The notes: generated by a model from the sequence alone, not told the origin. 64,000 nucleotides of DNA from JAGTVG01 sp964389805 (GCA_964389805.1 CAYMFU010000117.1:50553-114552); one strand, 5' to 3'. Counted from the first letter of the stretch, positions 26,658 to 36,380 are shown. Translations and numbers: made by a program.

Positions 26658-27698
26658 TTATCCCTCCTGGAAATTCCTGACGATTTCTTCTAACTTTAAA
26701 ATCTTATCCTGAAGTTCAGGTAATTTTTTAAACACAATAAAAACCCGCCTGAAATCACCTACCGGAATGGCAGGGCTTCCCAGCACGATCTGGCCTTCAG
26801 TAGTAATGGATTTCGTAATACCTGCCTGCGCACCAATCGTGACCTTATCGGCAATATCAACATGTCCCGCAATACCTGCCTGTCCTGCCAGAACACAGTT
26901 ACTCCCTATTTTGGTCGATCCTGAAATTCCTGCCTGTCCTGCTATAACAGTATTTTCGCCAATTACCACATTATGTGCTATCTGTATCAGGTTATCCAAC
27001 TTAGCACCTGCCTTAATAATTGTGGATTCCAGTGTAGCGCAATCAAGAACTGTATTCGCTCCTATATCAACATTATCTTCAATTATAACATTCCCCAGTT
27101 GAGGTATTTTTTTATATGTGCCGTCTTTTTGCGGTGCAAATCCAAATCCATCGCTACCTATTATGGCTCCTGCATGAATATGACAATTGATGCCAATCTG
27201 AACGTTTGCATAGATCTTAACTCCAGGGTAAAGGATGGTATTATCTCCTACATTAACTCCATCGCCTATATAAACATGTGGATATATCTTGACATTTTTT
27301 CCGATGGTAACATTTTCACCTATATATGAAAAAGCTCCCCGATAAACTTCATCTCCTGTTATACTGCTTTTTCCGATAAAGCTGGGTTCCTCCACCCCTA
27401 CTTTCATATAACTGATTAATTTATCATATTCTTCGAGTAAAATCGAAAAAGCAAGATATGGATCTTTAACTTTTATTAAGGTGGACTTGACTTCTTTAGT
27501 TGGGCTGAAATCATCTTTTACAATGACCGCTGATGCTTTTGTCTCGTATATGAAATTTTCATATTTAGGATTAGAAAGGAAAGAAATACATCCTTCCACT
27601 GCGTTTTCCAGGGTACTCAGATTATCGATGACTAAAGTACTATCGCCTACTATTTCTCCCTGAACTAAACCGGCTATTTGCTGTATTGGGAATTTCAT
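26658..27698 (-). CDS. lpxD: UDP-3-O-acylglucosamine N-acyltransferase
   Basis: A 346-residue LpxD, which adds the second, N-linked hydroxyacyl chain to the lipid A precursor. The N-terminal uridine-binding domain (to about residue 100) precedes a left-handed beta helix with hexapeptide repeats. The catalytic His is in IAHNV (His242), and a second conserved His is in IAGHV. It begins 15 bases after the end of the HD-domain gene and is likely co-transcribed with it. Confidence 0.95.
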   Translation of the reverse strand: MKFPIQQIAGLVQGEIVGDSTLVIDNLSTLENAVEGCISFLSNPKYENFIYETKASAVIVKDDFSPTKEVKSTLIKVKDPYLAFSILLEEYDKLISYMKVGVEEPSFIGKSSITGDEVYRGAFSYIGENVTIGKNVKIYPHVYIGDGVNVGDNTILYPGVKIYANVQIGINCHIHAGAIIGSDGFGFAPQKDGTYKKIPQLGNVIIEDNVDIGANTVLDCATLESTIIKAGAKLDNLIQIAHNVVIGENTVIAGQAGISGSTKIGSNCVLAGQAGIAGHVDIADKVTIGAQAGITKSITTEGQIVLGSPAIPVGDFRRVFIVFKKLPELQDKILKLEEIVRNFQEG

Positions 27699-27713
27699 GA
27701 TTGATCAAAAGAT

Positions 27714-28943
27714 TCACAAAGATACACTTTTGGGAAAGCATAGATAAAATTTATTGACAATTTTGCTCAACGCTTTGATATTAGGTAAGTCTGATGCCGA
27801 AGCGATATCTACAATATCACCATTTTTCATCAATACATTGATCTTTGAATTTGCAAGCTCATAGGCTGAGTTGCTCAATTTGCCCTCATTAATGAAGTAA
27901 GATGCATCTTTTTTAGATATGTGGAAATTTTCTGCGAAAATTTTCCTTAGTGAACTAATCTGGCTTTTAGACACCGCTTTATTATATATTCCAATCTTAA
28001 AAAGATCTCTTTCGATTAACATCCGGCACAATTCAGCAAGGACCCGATCATCATGGTGCATCCAGATCTTAATGGCCCCCCATAAATCATTGTCATCAAG
28101 GGATAGAAATGCCGTGAGAACTTTCACATCTTCCTGAAAATCTTCTAACGAATATTCGTTAAGAAGGAATAACATCAGAGCTTTATTCCTGGTTTCCAGT
28201 TTACCTTCAGCAGCAAGCTTTTTAGCCCTTTTTATAAGTTTGATTAATAAAGTTTCCGCAGCTACCGTAGTTTTATGAAGATATACCTGCCAATACATCA
28301 GGCGCCGGGAACTTAAAAAGTTCTCAATACTATATATCGCCTTTTCCTCTACAACGATCTCATGATCATGCACATTCAGCATTTTTAAAATACGCTCAAA
28401 TCCAACCTTCCCTTCACTTACCCCCGTAAAGAAGCTGTCTCTGTTTAAATAATCTAAACGGTCGACATCGAGCTGACTGGCAACCAGTTGACTTAAAAAC
28501 TTTTTATGGTAAGTTCCATTGAAGATCTTCAATGCAAGATCCAGCTTATTATCTAATTCATGATTGAACAATTGCATAATTAATGCTGAAATCTTTTCGT
28601 GTTTTATTCCTTTGATCAGGCTGAATTCAAGAGCGTGAGAGAATGGGCCATGCCCTATATCATGTAATAAGATGGTGATGAGAGCGCTTTCAAATTCGTC
28701 ATCTCTAATTTCAACACCTTTGGCCCTTAAGCTAGTCAGAGCCATATCCATTAGATGCATAGATCCTATGGCATGATGGAACCGGGTATGGGTAGCACCA
28801 GGGTAGACAAAATCGGTTAATCCAAGCTGATTGATCCTCCTTAAGCGTTGAAAATACGGATGTTCAATAATTCTAAAAATAATTCCGTCTGGAATTCTAA
28901 TAAATCCGTAAATTGGATCATTAATAATTTTTCTTTTATTCAA
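27714..28943 (-). CDS. HD-domain phosphohydrolase (dGTPase-like)
   Basis: A 409-residue HD protein of the SAMHD1/dGTPase-like type common upstream of lpxD in Bacteroidota. The metal site is visible: TRFHHAIGS near residue 53 gives the first His, LLHDIGHGPFSH near residue 95 gives His-Asp, and QLDVDRLDYLNRD near residue 160 gives the distal Asp. It probably hydrolyses a nucleotide triphosphate, but the substrate is unknown. It is divergent from porX across 60 bases. Confidence 0.87.
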   Translation of the reverse strand: MNKRKIINDPIYGFIRIPDGIIFRIIEHPYFQRLRRINQLGLTDFVYPGATHTRFHHAIGSMHLMDMALTSLRAKGVEIRDDEFESALITILLHDIGHGPFSHALEFSLIKGIKHEKISALIMQLFNHELDNKLDLALKIFNGTYHKKFLSQLVASQLDVDRLDYLNRDSFFTGVSEGKVGFERILKMLNVHDHEIVVEEKAIYSIENFLSSRRLMYWQVYLHKTTVAAETLLIKLIKRAKKLAAEGKLETRNKALMLFLLNEYSLEDFQEDVKVLTAFLSLDDNDLWGAIKIWMHHDDRVLAELCRMLIERDLFKIGIYNKAVSKSQISSLRKIFAENFHISKKDASYFINEGKLSNSAYELANSKINVLMKNGDIVDIASASDLPNIKALSKIVNKFYLCFPKSVSL

Positions 28944-29003
28944 ACTTAAAGTATTTAGGATTCCGTATATTAATATAGTAAGGAATTCAATATTCAGTTA
29001 ATT

Positions 29004-30557
29004 ATGCAAAGATATACTATTTTATGGGCGGACGATGAAATTGACCTCTTGAAACCTCATATAATGTTTCTAGATAAAAAAGGGTATGATGTCACCCCCG
29101 TCAACAGCGGATCCGATGCTCTTGAAAAATGTGAATCTACGAACTATGATGTCGTATTTTTAGATGAGAATATGCCCGGTATGTCGGGATTGGAGACCCT
29201 AACGCACATAAAATCTATGAAACCCAGCCTCCCGGTTGTGATGATCACGAAGAGCGAAGAAGAGCATATTATGGAAGAGGCTATCGCTTCAAAAATTGCA
29301 GATTATTTAATAAAACCTCTCAATCCTCACCAGATACTTCTTAGTGTAAAAAAGATTCTTGATAATAAAAGATTGGTAAATGAAAAGGTTAACCTGAGTT
29401 ATCAGCAGGAATTTCAGAAAATCAGTATGGCGGTGAATGGAAATCTGGATCATAATGAATGGGCGGATATTTATAAAAAGCTGGTTTACTGGGAACTTGA
29501 ATTTGAAAACACACAGAACAAGGAAATGACAGAGATCCTGAATATGCAAATGCTTGAGGCAAATACCAATTTTGCTAGGTATATTAAGGAGAATTACCAG
29601 TATTGGATGGATGAGGATGAAGAAGATAAACCAATATTATCCCACAAGCTATTTGAGGAAAAGGTGCTTCCGCATATACAGAAAGAAAGGCCTACAGTAT
29701 TCCTGGTCATTGATAATTTGAGGCTTGACCAATGGAAGATTATAGAACCATTTATTCTTGAATCCTTCAGGCAAGAAAGCTTTGAAACATATTACAGCAT
29801 CCTTCCTACAACAACAGCTTATGCTAGAAATGCTATTTTTTCAGGATTACTGCCACTTGAGATGGCGAATAAACATTCAGATATCTGGATGGGTGAAGAC
29901 CAGGAAGGAGGCAAGAACAATTTTGAAGAAGATTTTCTAAAAAGGTATCTGAAGTCAAAGGGAATGGATATAAAGGTTTCCTATAATAAGATCAAAAATC
30001 TTTCTCAGGGTAGAACGATGATTGACAACATACCTAATATATTACAAAATGATCTCAGTGTGATCGTATATAATTTTGTAGACATGCTTTCACATGCAAG
30101 AACTGAAATGGAAATGATAAGGGAATTGGCACCCAATGAGGCTGCCTACAGATCTATAACCCGTTCATGGTTTATTCATTCTCCACTGAATGAATCCATT
30201 AAAAGAATGGCTGACCAAGGAGCGAAATTAATTATCAGCACGGATCATGGTACAATTCGGGTAAAAAAACCATTTAAAATTATAGGAGATAGAAATACGA
30301 ATACTAATCTGCGGTATAAAGTAGGTAAGAATCTGAATTTTGATGAGAATAAAATTTTCTTTATCAGAGACCCTGAATTGCTCCATCTTCCTAAGATAAA
30401 TGTGTCAAGCACCTACGTCTTTGCTATGGAAGATCTATTCTTCGCCTATCCCAATAATTATAATTATTATGTGAATTATTACCGTGATACTTTTCAACAC
30501 GGAGGATTATCACTTGAAGAGATGATAATTCCAATAATTTCCCTAAATTCGAAATAA
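29004..30557 (+). CDS. porX: PorX, response regulator with PglZ phosphatase domain
   Basis: A 517-residue two-domain protein. The receiver domain (residues 1-120) has the acidic pocket ADDE, phosphoacceptor Asp54 (VFLDENMPG), Thr (MITKS) and Lys (LIKPL). A helical linker leads to a PglZ/alkaline phosphatase-like domain from about residue 205, with VIDNLRLDQ, a Thr-rich nucleophile region (PTTTAYARN) and STDHGTI. PorX acts with PorY to control type IX secretion genes, and its phosphatase domain acts on oligonucleotides in characterised homologues. No porY kinase is in the window. Confidence 0.94.
   Translation: MQRYTILWADDEIDLLKPHIMFLDKKGYDVTPVNSGSDALEKCESTNYDVVFLDENMPGMSGLETLTHIKSMKPSLPVVMITKSEEEHIMEEAIASKIADYLIKPLNPHQILLSVKKILDNKRLVNEKVNLSYQQEFQKISMAVNGNLDHNEWADIYKKLVYWELEFENTQNKEMTEILNMQMLEANTNFARYIKENYQYWMDEDEEDKPILSHKLFEEKVLPHIQKERPTVFLVIDNLRLDQWKIIEPFILESFRQESFETYYSILPTTTAYARNAIFSGLLPLEMANKHSDIWMGEDQEGGKNNFEEDFLKRYLKSKGMDIKVSYNKIKNLSQGRTMIDNIPNILQNDLSVIVYNFVDMLSHARTEMEMIRELAPNEAAYRSITRSWFIHSPLNESIKRMADQGAKLIISTDHGTIRVKKPFKIIGDRNTNTNLRYKVGKNLNFDENKIFFIRDPELLHLPKINVSSTYVFAMEDLFFAYPNNYNYYVNYYRDTFQHGGLSLEEMIIPIISLNSK
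29007..29014 (-). promoter_or_regulatory. Possible -7 box for the HD-domain gene, inside the porX start
   Basis: CAAAGATA reads TATCTTTG on the minus strand, an exact TAnnTTTG match, and would start transcription about 57 bases before the HD-domain gene. It lies within the second and later codons of porX. No good -33 element is visible. Confidence 0.35.
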
Positions 30558-30575
30558 TCTTCAATTTTTTATAAT

Positions 30576-30998
30576 TTGGAAATCTACTGCCGGACAATTC
30601 AGGAATTGCCTGAGGTAACGAAAAAAATTATAAGTTACGGCATAAAATATACCGTATGGGTATTGAAAGGAGACTTGGGAGCGGGAAAAACTACCTTTAT
30701 TCAAGAAGTAGCTAAGCAAATGAATGTATTGGATAACATCAGCAGTCCCTCATACGCATTGATAAATGAATACCTGGCTCCTGCCGGGGAGAAGATCTAT
30801 CATTTTGATCTATTCCGGATCAAGACCATTTCTGAGGTTCTTGACTTAGGATTTGACGAATTCATCGACTCTGGTTCCCTCTGTTTTATTGAATGGCCAG
30901 AGATAGCGGAATCACTACTACCTGGAAGATATCTGGAGATTTCAATTTTGAATCCTGAAAAAGAATTAAGAGTTTTTAATATAAATAAACATGAGTGA
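30576..30998 (+). CDS. tsaE: tRNA N6-adenosine threonylcarbamoylation protein TsaE
   Basis: A 140-residue P-loop ATPase that, with TsaB and TsaD, makes t6A at position 37 of ANN-reading tRNAs. Walker A is GDLGAGKTTF (residues 32-41), followed by SSPSYALINEY and a Walker B-like HFDLFRI, and the family's CFIEWPE. It starts with TTG at 30576; no ATG or GTG lies upstream of the P-loop in this frame, so the TTG start is needed. It begins 18 bases after porX and overlaps ald by 8 bases. Confidence 0.92.
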   Translation: MEIYCRTIQELPEVTKKIISYGIKYTVWVLKGDLGAGKTTFIQEVAKQMNVLDNISSPSYALINEYLAPAGEKIYHFDLFRIKTISEVLDLGFDEFIDSGSLCFIEWPEIAESLLPGRYLEISILNPEKELRVFNINKHE

Positions 30999-32217
30999 AC
31001 AACATCGATCTGGATTCGAAGAGTTAGCTCAAGAATCAAAATTATATCCACAGGAGTCTTTATTAAAAATAAAGAAACAGCAAAATACCCTTTACATAGG
31101 CATTCCCAAAGAGAATTCCTTTCAGGAAAATCGATTGGCAATCACCCCCGAGGGGGTGAATTTACTCGTTAACAATGGCCATGAGATCCGGATTGAGACC
31201 GGCGCAGGAAAGGAATCGCGGTTCACCGATAAAGAATTTAGTGATGCCGGTGCGAAAATAGTCTATTCTACGGAAGAAGTTTTCAAAGCAGATATTATCC
31301 TGAAAGTGGAGCCACCTACTATTGATGAGATCGAATACATGAATTCGGGGAAGGCACTCATCTCTGCGCTCCAACTGGGGAACCAAACCCCTGAGTATCT
31401 CAGAGCGGTTAACAATAAGAAGCTGACAGCGCTGGCTTATGAGTTCATAGAAGATAAAGTTGGAGGAATGCCAGCTGTTAGGGCCATGAGTGAAATTGCG
31501 GGTAGTACGGTCATGCTGATTGCTGCCGAGTATTTAAGTAATATTAATAATGGAAAAGGAATACTATTAGGTGGCATAACCGGGGTCCCTCCGGCAAAAG
31601 TTGTTATTCTTGGAGCTGGCACTGTGGCAGAATACGCTGCCAGGGCTGCTTTAGGTCTTGGAGTGGATATCCAGATCTTTGACAACAACATTTACAAACT
31701 GCGGAGGTTGAAGCATGCACTGGGGCAACAGGTATTTACATCCACTTTTAATAATGTGTTATTATCTGATGCCATCAAACAGGCAGATGTTTTGATAGGG
31801 GCTATGAGAATTGAAAAGGGAAAAATGCAAATCATCATTTCAGAAGAAATGGTATCTACCATGAAGTCCGGTTCGGTTATCATTGATGTCAGCATCGACC
31901 AGGGTGGGTGTATCGAAACATCTGAGATTACCAGTCACGATAACCCAATATTTACGAAATACGGGATCATTCATTATTGTGTTCCCAATATTGCTTCCAG
32001 AGTACCTCGAACAGCCACTACTGCTTTCAATAATATTTTTGTACCCATGTTACTGCAGACATCTGATGAAGGTGGAATTGATGGAATGATATTTAACAAT
32101 AAGTGGTTTATGAGAGGAATCTATGCCTATAATGGGTATGTAACAAATGAACACATCGCCAATAAATTCATGGTGCCATACAAAGACTTAAACCTCCTGA
32201 TTGCAGCACAGTTCTAA
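30991..32217 (+). CDS. ald: Alanine dehydrogenase
   Basis: A 408-residue NAD-dependent enzyme interconverting alanine and pyruvate plus ammonia. It has the N-terminal IGIPKENSFQENRLAITPEGV, a substrate-site region around ALAYEFIEDK, the Rossmann loop VVILGAGTVAEYAA near residue 208, and the C-terminal HYCVPNIASRVPRTAT. About 30 extra residues precede the family's usual start, as in other Bacteroidota members. It overlaps tsaE by 8 bases. Related saccharopine/transhydrogenase enzymes share the fold, but the pattern fits Ald best. Confidence 0.9.
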   Translation: MSEQHRSGFEELAQESKLYPQESLLKIKKQQNTLYIGIPKENSFQENRLAITPEGVNLLVNNGHEIRIETGAGKESRFTDKEFSDAGAKIVYSTEEVFKADIILKVEPPTIDEIEYMNSGKALISALQLGNQTPEYLRAVNNKKLTALAYEFIEDKVGGMPAVRAMSEIAGSTVMLIAAEYLSNINNGKGILLGGITGVPPAKVVILGAGTVAEYAARAALGLGVDIQIFDNNIYKLRRLKHALGQQVFTSTFNNVLLSDAIKQADVLIGAMRIEKGKMQIIISEEMVSTMKSGSVIIDVSIDQGGCIETSEITSHDNPIFTKYGIIHYCVPNIASRVPRTATTAFNNIFVPMLLQTSDEGGIDGMIFNNKWFMRGIYAYNGYVTNEHIANKFMVPYKDLNLLIAAQF

Positions 32218-32305
32218 TTAAATACGGATTAAAATGGATTTGCTGAATTGTGATTTTCAGATTCAGTTTAAATTCCTAATTACAAATAGAGGTTAATCAC
32301 TTTCA

Positions 32306-33784
32306 TTATAGATCAGCCAATTCAGTTTTATCATCTCCCGTTTGCTTTGCTAATTTTTTGATCTTTATGCCTAGATATCCAAATAGAATGGTCATAAAAG
32401 GGCTTATTATATTGAAGAAACAATATGGAAGATAGGTAAGTGTAGCAACTCCCAAAACAGAAGACATATAAGCTCCACAGGTGTTCCAGGGTACAAGGAC
32501 TGAGGTTACAGTCCCGGAGTCTTCAAGTGTACGACTCAGGTTTTCCGGAGCCAGATTTCTTTCTTTATAGGTTGAGGCAAACATTCTTCCCGGGACAACT
32601 ATCGCCAGGTATTGGTCACTAGCAGTTAGGTTAAAGAAGATACAGGAACCTGCGGTAGACCCTATAAGAGATCCGGTTGAGTGGGCATATGATATGATGG
32701 ACTTCGCGATCCTCTTGAGGAATCCGGCTGCATCCATTATCCCTCCAAAAATCATTGCGCTAATTATCAACCATATTGTGTTCAACATACCACCCATTCC
32801 ACCTGTAGTCAATAATTCATTAACCTGAGGATTTGGTGTTTCTATACGGATAGTTGTATACATGGCTTTCATGATACCGACATAAAAGGACTTTATCTTA
32901 TCATTTGCAATGCCAGAAATACTATGAATGATATCGGGTTGGAAAATTAGTGCAAATACCACCCCCATTAAGGTGCCGGCAAGAAGCGCGGGTAAGGGAG
33001 AAACTTTTTTAATGATTAGAAAGATAACCAGGCCGGGCACAGTAAAAAGAATCAGGTTAATATTAAATGAACCTTCAATTGCAGCTAAAACCTCTTTCAT
33101 ATCTGTTGTTGAACCACTTGTATCAGTCCAGAATCCTATTATCAGGAATAATATAAGCGAAATACTCATTGATGGGACAGTGGTTAAGGTCATATATCTG
33201 ATATGTGTGAACAGATCTGTACCAGCCATAGCTGGGGCCAGGTTAGTCGTATCGGATAATGGTGACATCTTATCTCCAAAGTAAGCTCCCGATATTATCG
33301 CTCCCCCGACTAGCCCAACATGATATCCAAGGGTTGCACCGATACCCATCATGGCCACACCCAAAGTAGCCACTGTAGACCAAGAACTTCCAGTTGCCAG
33401 TGATATAATTGCACTAACAATACATGCCGCAAACAAAAAAATAGCCGGATGAATTATCTTCAATCCATAATAGATCATTGCAGGAACTATACCGCTGATC
33501 AACCAGGCCCCTGCCAGAGATCCTATAATTAATAAAATTAAAATTGAAGGGAGTGCAGCATTAATGGTCTTAACAATCCCATTTCTAAGTTCTTTCCAGC
33601 CCAATCCTGATCGGGAGGCAATTAATGCTGCAAACGCCCCTGATATGATCAATACAATTTGATTGGATCCGGATAAAGAATCATCACCAAACACGTATAC
33701 ATTGAATGCCAGAAATACAATAAGGAATAAAACCGGGATTAAGGATTCAAGTAATGTTGGTTCTCTACGCTCATTCTTCGTCAT
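32306..33784 (-). CDS. nhaC: Na+/H+ antiporter NhaC
   Basis: A 492-residue polytopic membrane protein with about twelve hydrophobic segments. It carries the NhaC family features, including GSSWSTVATLGVAMMGIG and SDTTNLAPAMAGTDLFTHI. It exports sodium in exchange for protons. A DUF2721 gene lies 41 bases upstream on the same strand and the nqr operon just beyond, forming a sodium-related neighbourhood: Na+-NQR pumps sodium out and NhaC balances sodium and pH. Confidence 0.93.
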   Translation of the reverse strand: MTKNERREPTLLESLIPVLFLIVFLAFNVYVFGDDSLSGSNQIVLIISGAFAALIASRSGLGWKELRNGIVKTINAALPSILILLIIGSLAGAWLISGIVPAMIYYGLKIIHPAIFLFAACIVSAIISLATGSSWSTVATLGVAMMGIGATLGYHVGLVGGAIISGAYFGDKMSPLSDTTNLAPAMAGTDLFTHIRYMTLTTVPSMSISLILFLIIGFWTDTSGSTTDMKEVLAAIEGSFNINLILFTVPGLVIFLIIKKVSPLPALLAGTLMGVVFALIFQPDIIHSISGIANDKIKSFYVGIMKAMYTTIRIETPNPQVNELLTTGGMGGMLNTIWLIISAMIFGGIMDAAGFLKRIAKSIISYAHSTGSLIGSTAGSCIFFNLTASDQYLAIVVPGRMFASTYKERNLAPENLSRTLEDSGTVTSVLVPWNTCGAYMSSVLGVATLTYLPYCFFNIISPFMTILFGYLGIKIKKLAKQTGDDKTELADL

Positions 33785-33825
33785 GAAGGAATTTTTAATT
33801 CAGGTTGCCAATATATGAAAAAAAA

Positions 33826-34218
33826 TTAAAACTCCTCCATGTCGCCTAACTGCAGTTTAAGCGCTTTCACAGATATTTGGATCTCATAAGCAGATAGCGC
33901 AAGAGAAACAATCAATAAGATCAGACTCACTCCGAAAGTATATCTGCCAGCTATTTGTTCATTGGCAAACAGCAGGAACATACATACTACACACAGTAAA
34001 AGGCTCATAACACCAAAGGCTTGCATATTCCTTATCAGGATAACGCGTTTTCTTAAGTTCTTTATTTGCCCCAGTATCTTATCATGCGGATCCTCCTTAT
34101 ATTTTGCATGCAATGTCCGTATCAGAGTAGCCAGGGTGAGGAACCGGTTTGTATAGGCAAGAAGTAACAGCGATATGGCTGGGAATAGAAGAGCGGGGGT
34201 GGTCAGGTTTATATCCAT
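33826..34218 (-). CDS. DUF2721 family membrane protein
   Basis: A 130-residue protein with three hydrophobic segments (about residues 8-28, 66-86 and 92-112) and a basic cytoplasmic loop between the first two. This is the DUF2721 pattern, a family without known function. It sits between the nqr operon terminator and nhaC and probably shares a transcript with nhaC, so a role in ion balance is possible but unproven. Confidence 0.78.
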   Translation of the reverse strand: MDINLTTPALLFPAISLLLLAYTNRFLTLATLIRTLHAKYKEDPHDKILGQIKNLRKRVILIRNMQAFGVMSLLLCVVCMFLLFANEQIAGRYTFGVSLILLIVSLALSAYEIQISVKALKLQLGDMEEF

Positions 34219-34223
34219 CTTTT

Positions 34224-34260
34224 AAAAATAAAAAATCCAGCCTGCCTGCGGTAGGCAGGC
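34224..34260 (-). terminator. Palindromic element acting as nqr operon terminator
   Basis: GCCTGCC at 34240-34246 and GGCAGGC at 34254-34260 form a perfect 7-bp GC-rich stem that can extend through TGCGGTA. On the minus strand the hairpin is followed by TGGA and a T-rich run (TTTTTTATTTTT). It lies 34 bases after the nqrE stop. The CCTGCC-CGCAGGCAGG palindrome is far more GC-rich than its surroundings and looks like a dispersed REP-type element used as a terminator. Confidence 0.7.
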
Positions 34261-34294
34261 CTAGGCGTGACTGATAATTAAATATTTTTTTTCA

Positions 34295-34918
34295 TTAAAT
34301 GGATATACCCAGGAAAGACATAAATGCAATTCCCATCAGTCCGGTTAGCAACATAGTAATGCCAAGGCCCTTCAATCCATCCGGAACTTGTGAGTATTTC
34401 ATTTTTTCTCTTATGGCAGCAATGGCAATTATTGCCAGGAAAAAGCCGATCCCTGAAGAAAATCCAAAAACAGTAGCCTCTGGAAGGCTATAGCTTCTTT
34501 GTGCCATAAACAATGAGGATCCAAGAATGGCACAGTTAACTGCAATTAATGGCAGGAATATCCCAAGCGATCCATATAAAGCAGGAGAGAATTTCTCAAT
34601 AACCATCTCTACAAGTTGTACCATGGCAGCGATTGTAGCGATAAACATAATAAATTGCAGGAATGATAAATTAACAGTGGAAAAATCTCCCAGACTGGCA
34701 GGAAGCCATTTTGCTAAAGCACCTTCCATTAATACATATTCATTTAAAATCCAGTTTACTGGGACAGTGAAGGCTAAAACAAAAATAACTGCCAAACCCA
34801 ATCCAAAAGCAGTGCTTACTTTTTTGGATACTGCCAGATAAGAACACATGCCCAGGAAATAGGCAAATACCATGTTCTCTATAAATATTGATTTTACTCC
34901 GAGATTAATTAATTCCAT
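34295..34918 (-). CDS. nqrE: Na+-translocating NADH:quinone reductase subunit E
   Basis: A 207-residue membrane protein of about six helices. Start MELINLGVKSIFIENMVFAYFLGMCSYLA includes the conserved Cys in GMCSYL; the second, in NCAILG, is also present. In Na+-NQR the NqrD/NqrE cysteines hold an iron-sulphur centre within the membrane. It is the last nqr gene here; nqrF would be expected next but is missing, and a terminator follows. Confidence 0.95.
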   Translation of the reverse strand: MELINLGVKSIFIENMVFAYFLGMCSYLAVSKKVSTAFGLGLAVIFVLAFTVPVNWILNEYVLMEGALAKWLPASLGDFSTVNLSFLQFIMFIATIAAMVQLVEMVIEKFSPALYGSLGIFLPLIAVNCAILGSSLFMAQRSYSLPEATVFGFSSGIGFFLAIIAIAAIREKMKYSQVPDGLKGLGITMLLTGLMGIAFMSFLGISI

Positions 34919-34927
34919 TTTTACTTA

Positions 34928-35596
34928 TTAATGTTGTTCAACATAACCACTCCTTGACCTCTGAACCCAAATGATCAGTCCAAGTATGATGAATGCACCC
35001 ACTGGGCTAACCATCAATCCATTGGTAGGGAAGGAACTCCATCCAATCGCATTGAAAACTTCAAATCCAAATAGTTTTCCTGATCCCAGTAGCTCTCTGA
35101 AAAAAGCAACTGCTATAATGATCCATGAATAACCCATAGCACTTCCAAATGCATCGAGTACAGAGTCATAAGGTTTATTACCCATGGCAAACGCTTCTAA
35201 ACGTCCCATTACAATACAATTTGTAATGATCAATCCAACAAAAACTGATAATTGCTTGTATACATCAAAAGCATAGGCATGTAATACTTCATTTACCAGA
35301 ATAACAAAGGATGCTATAATCGCTAATTGTACAATTATCCTAACACGAACTGGAATTAAATTCCTTAACAGCGAAGTAAACAAACTTGAAAAGATCATAA
35401 CAAATGCTACTGACATTGCCATAACAAGCGTTGGCTTTAATTGCGTGGTAACAGCCAATGCCGAACAGATCCCCAATACCTGTATCGTAATGGGATTATC
35501 ATCATTTAGCGGATCTATAACAAACCTCTTACGTCTTTTAGAGAGTAGTGATTCTGATTTCTTTTTGGTAATTTCCTTTTCCAGCGTTTCAGCCAT
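34928..35596 (-). CDS. nqrD: Na+-translocating NADH:quinone reductase subunit D
   Basis: A 222-residue six-helix membrane subunit with the conserved LGICSALAVT and TNCIVMGRLEAFAM segments, each with the Cys that shares the NqrD/E iron-sulphur centre. The N-terminal 20 residues are charged and cytoplasmic. It lies 9 bases from nqrE and 7 from nqrC, in normal nqr order. Confidence 0.95.
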   Translation of the reverse strand: MAETLEKEITKKKSESLLSKRRKRFVIDPLNDDNPITIQVLGICSALAVTTQLKPTLVMAMSVAFVMIFSSLFTSLLRNLIPVRVRIIVQLAIIASFVILVNEVLHAYAFDVYKQLSVFVGLIITNCIVMGRLEAFAMGNKPYDSVLDAFGSAMGYSWIIIAVAFFRELLGSGKLFGFEVFNAIGWSSFPTNGLMVSPVGAFIILGLIIWVQRSRSGYVEQH

Positions 35597-35603
35597 TTTA
35601 TCC

Positions 35604-36380
35604 TTAATTTTTTGTATTCAACATAGATACTGCAACTGATTTATCTTTCTTTAGATTTTCGATCAGCTGCAGGTAACAATTTAAATAATCGATCATCATA
35701 TAGTTCACTCCCTTTGCAGTAATAGTTGCTCCGGACAATCCATTAATATTATGATCATCTATTGAAGCGGGCTTATTATTCTCTCCTTTCAACATACTAA
35801 CGGACATGATCGCACCACTATCGTCAAAGATCTTCTTCCCTTTATATCTTTCCTGAACTCCTCTTTCTGTAATCCGGGATCCCAAACCAGCTGTTTCGCC
35901 TTTATGGTCAAAAACGATACCGGCAATTGTATTCATATCCGTTTCCAGGGCAATATATCCCCAGATATCATTCCATAAGCCTTTGCCATACATCGCCAGG
36001 ATATAAGCTTCAATATTGTCTGGGTTTCCTTCGGTATGAAATCTATACACCGGGTATAATCTATCGCCTGCTGCCTTTTTAAACTCCTTTTCTATATCAA
36101 GATCTTCTGCCTTTAAGGGCTCCCCTGTTGGTCCATTCTGCTCTACAGTTTCACCATCGGCATTTACAATGTATGAAGATATTCTACTATTATATACAGA
36201 TACTATATCCGGAACTTGCTGTATATCCATGACTGCACTTAAAATTTGTCTCTTCTTAGCAAATTCCTCTGCCTTTTTTTGTGCTGGTCTCAATCCTACG
36301 GAGGCAAGAGATAATAATCCTCCAAGTATGATGGTAAGAACCAGTGAAAATAATATTACGTATGTATTAGACCGTTGCAC
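35604..36380 (-). CDS. nqrC: Na+-translocating NADH:quinone reductase subunit C
   Basis: A 258-residue subunit with one N-terminal helix (residues 7-29) and a periplasmic FMN-binding domain. FMN is bound covalently to the Thr of SGATIT (Thr219). GLWNDIWGYIALETDMNTIAGI and ETAGLGSRI are typical of the family. Electrons pass through this flavin on the way to NqrB. It overlaps nqrB by 14 bases. Confidence 0.95.
   Translation of the reverse strand: MQRSNTYVILFSLVLTIILGGLLSLASVGLRPAQKKAEEFAKKRQILSAVMDIQQVPDIVSVYNSRISSYIVNADGETVEQNGPTGEPLKAEDLDIEKEFKKAAGDRLYPVYRFHTEGNPDNIEAYILAMYGKGLWNDIWGYIALETDMNTIAGIVFDHKGETAGLGSRITERGVQERYKGKKIFDDSGAIMSVSMLKGENNKPASIDDHNINGLSGATITAKGVNYMMIDYLNCYLQLIENLKKDKSVAVSMLNTKN

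Noticed and set aside
31143..31158. CACCCCC-GA-GGGGGTG palindrome
   Set aside because: It lies inside conserved codons of ald (AITPEGV), the two-base loop is too tight for a good hairpin, and no T run follows.
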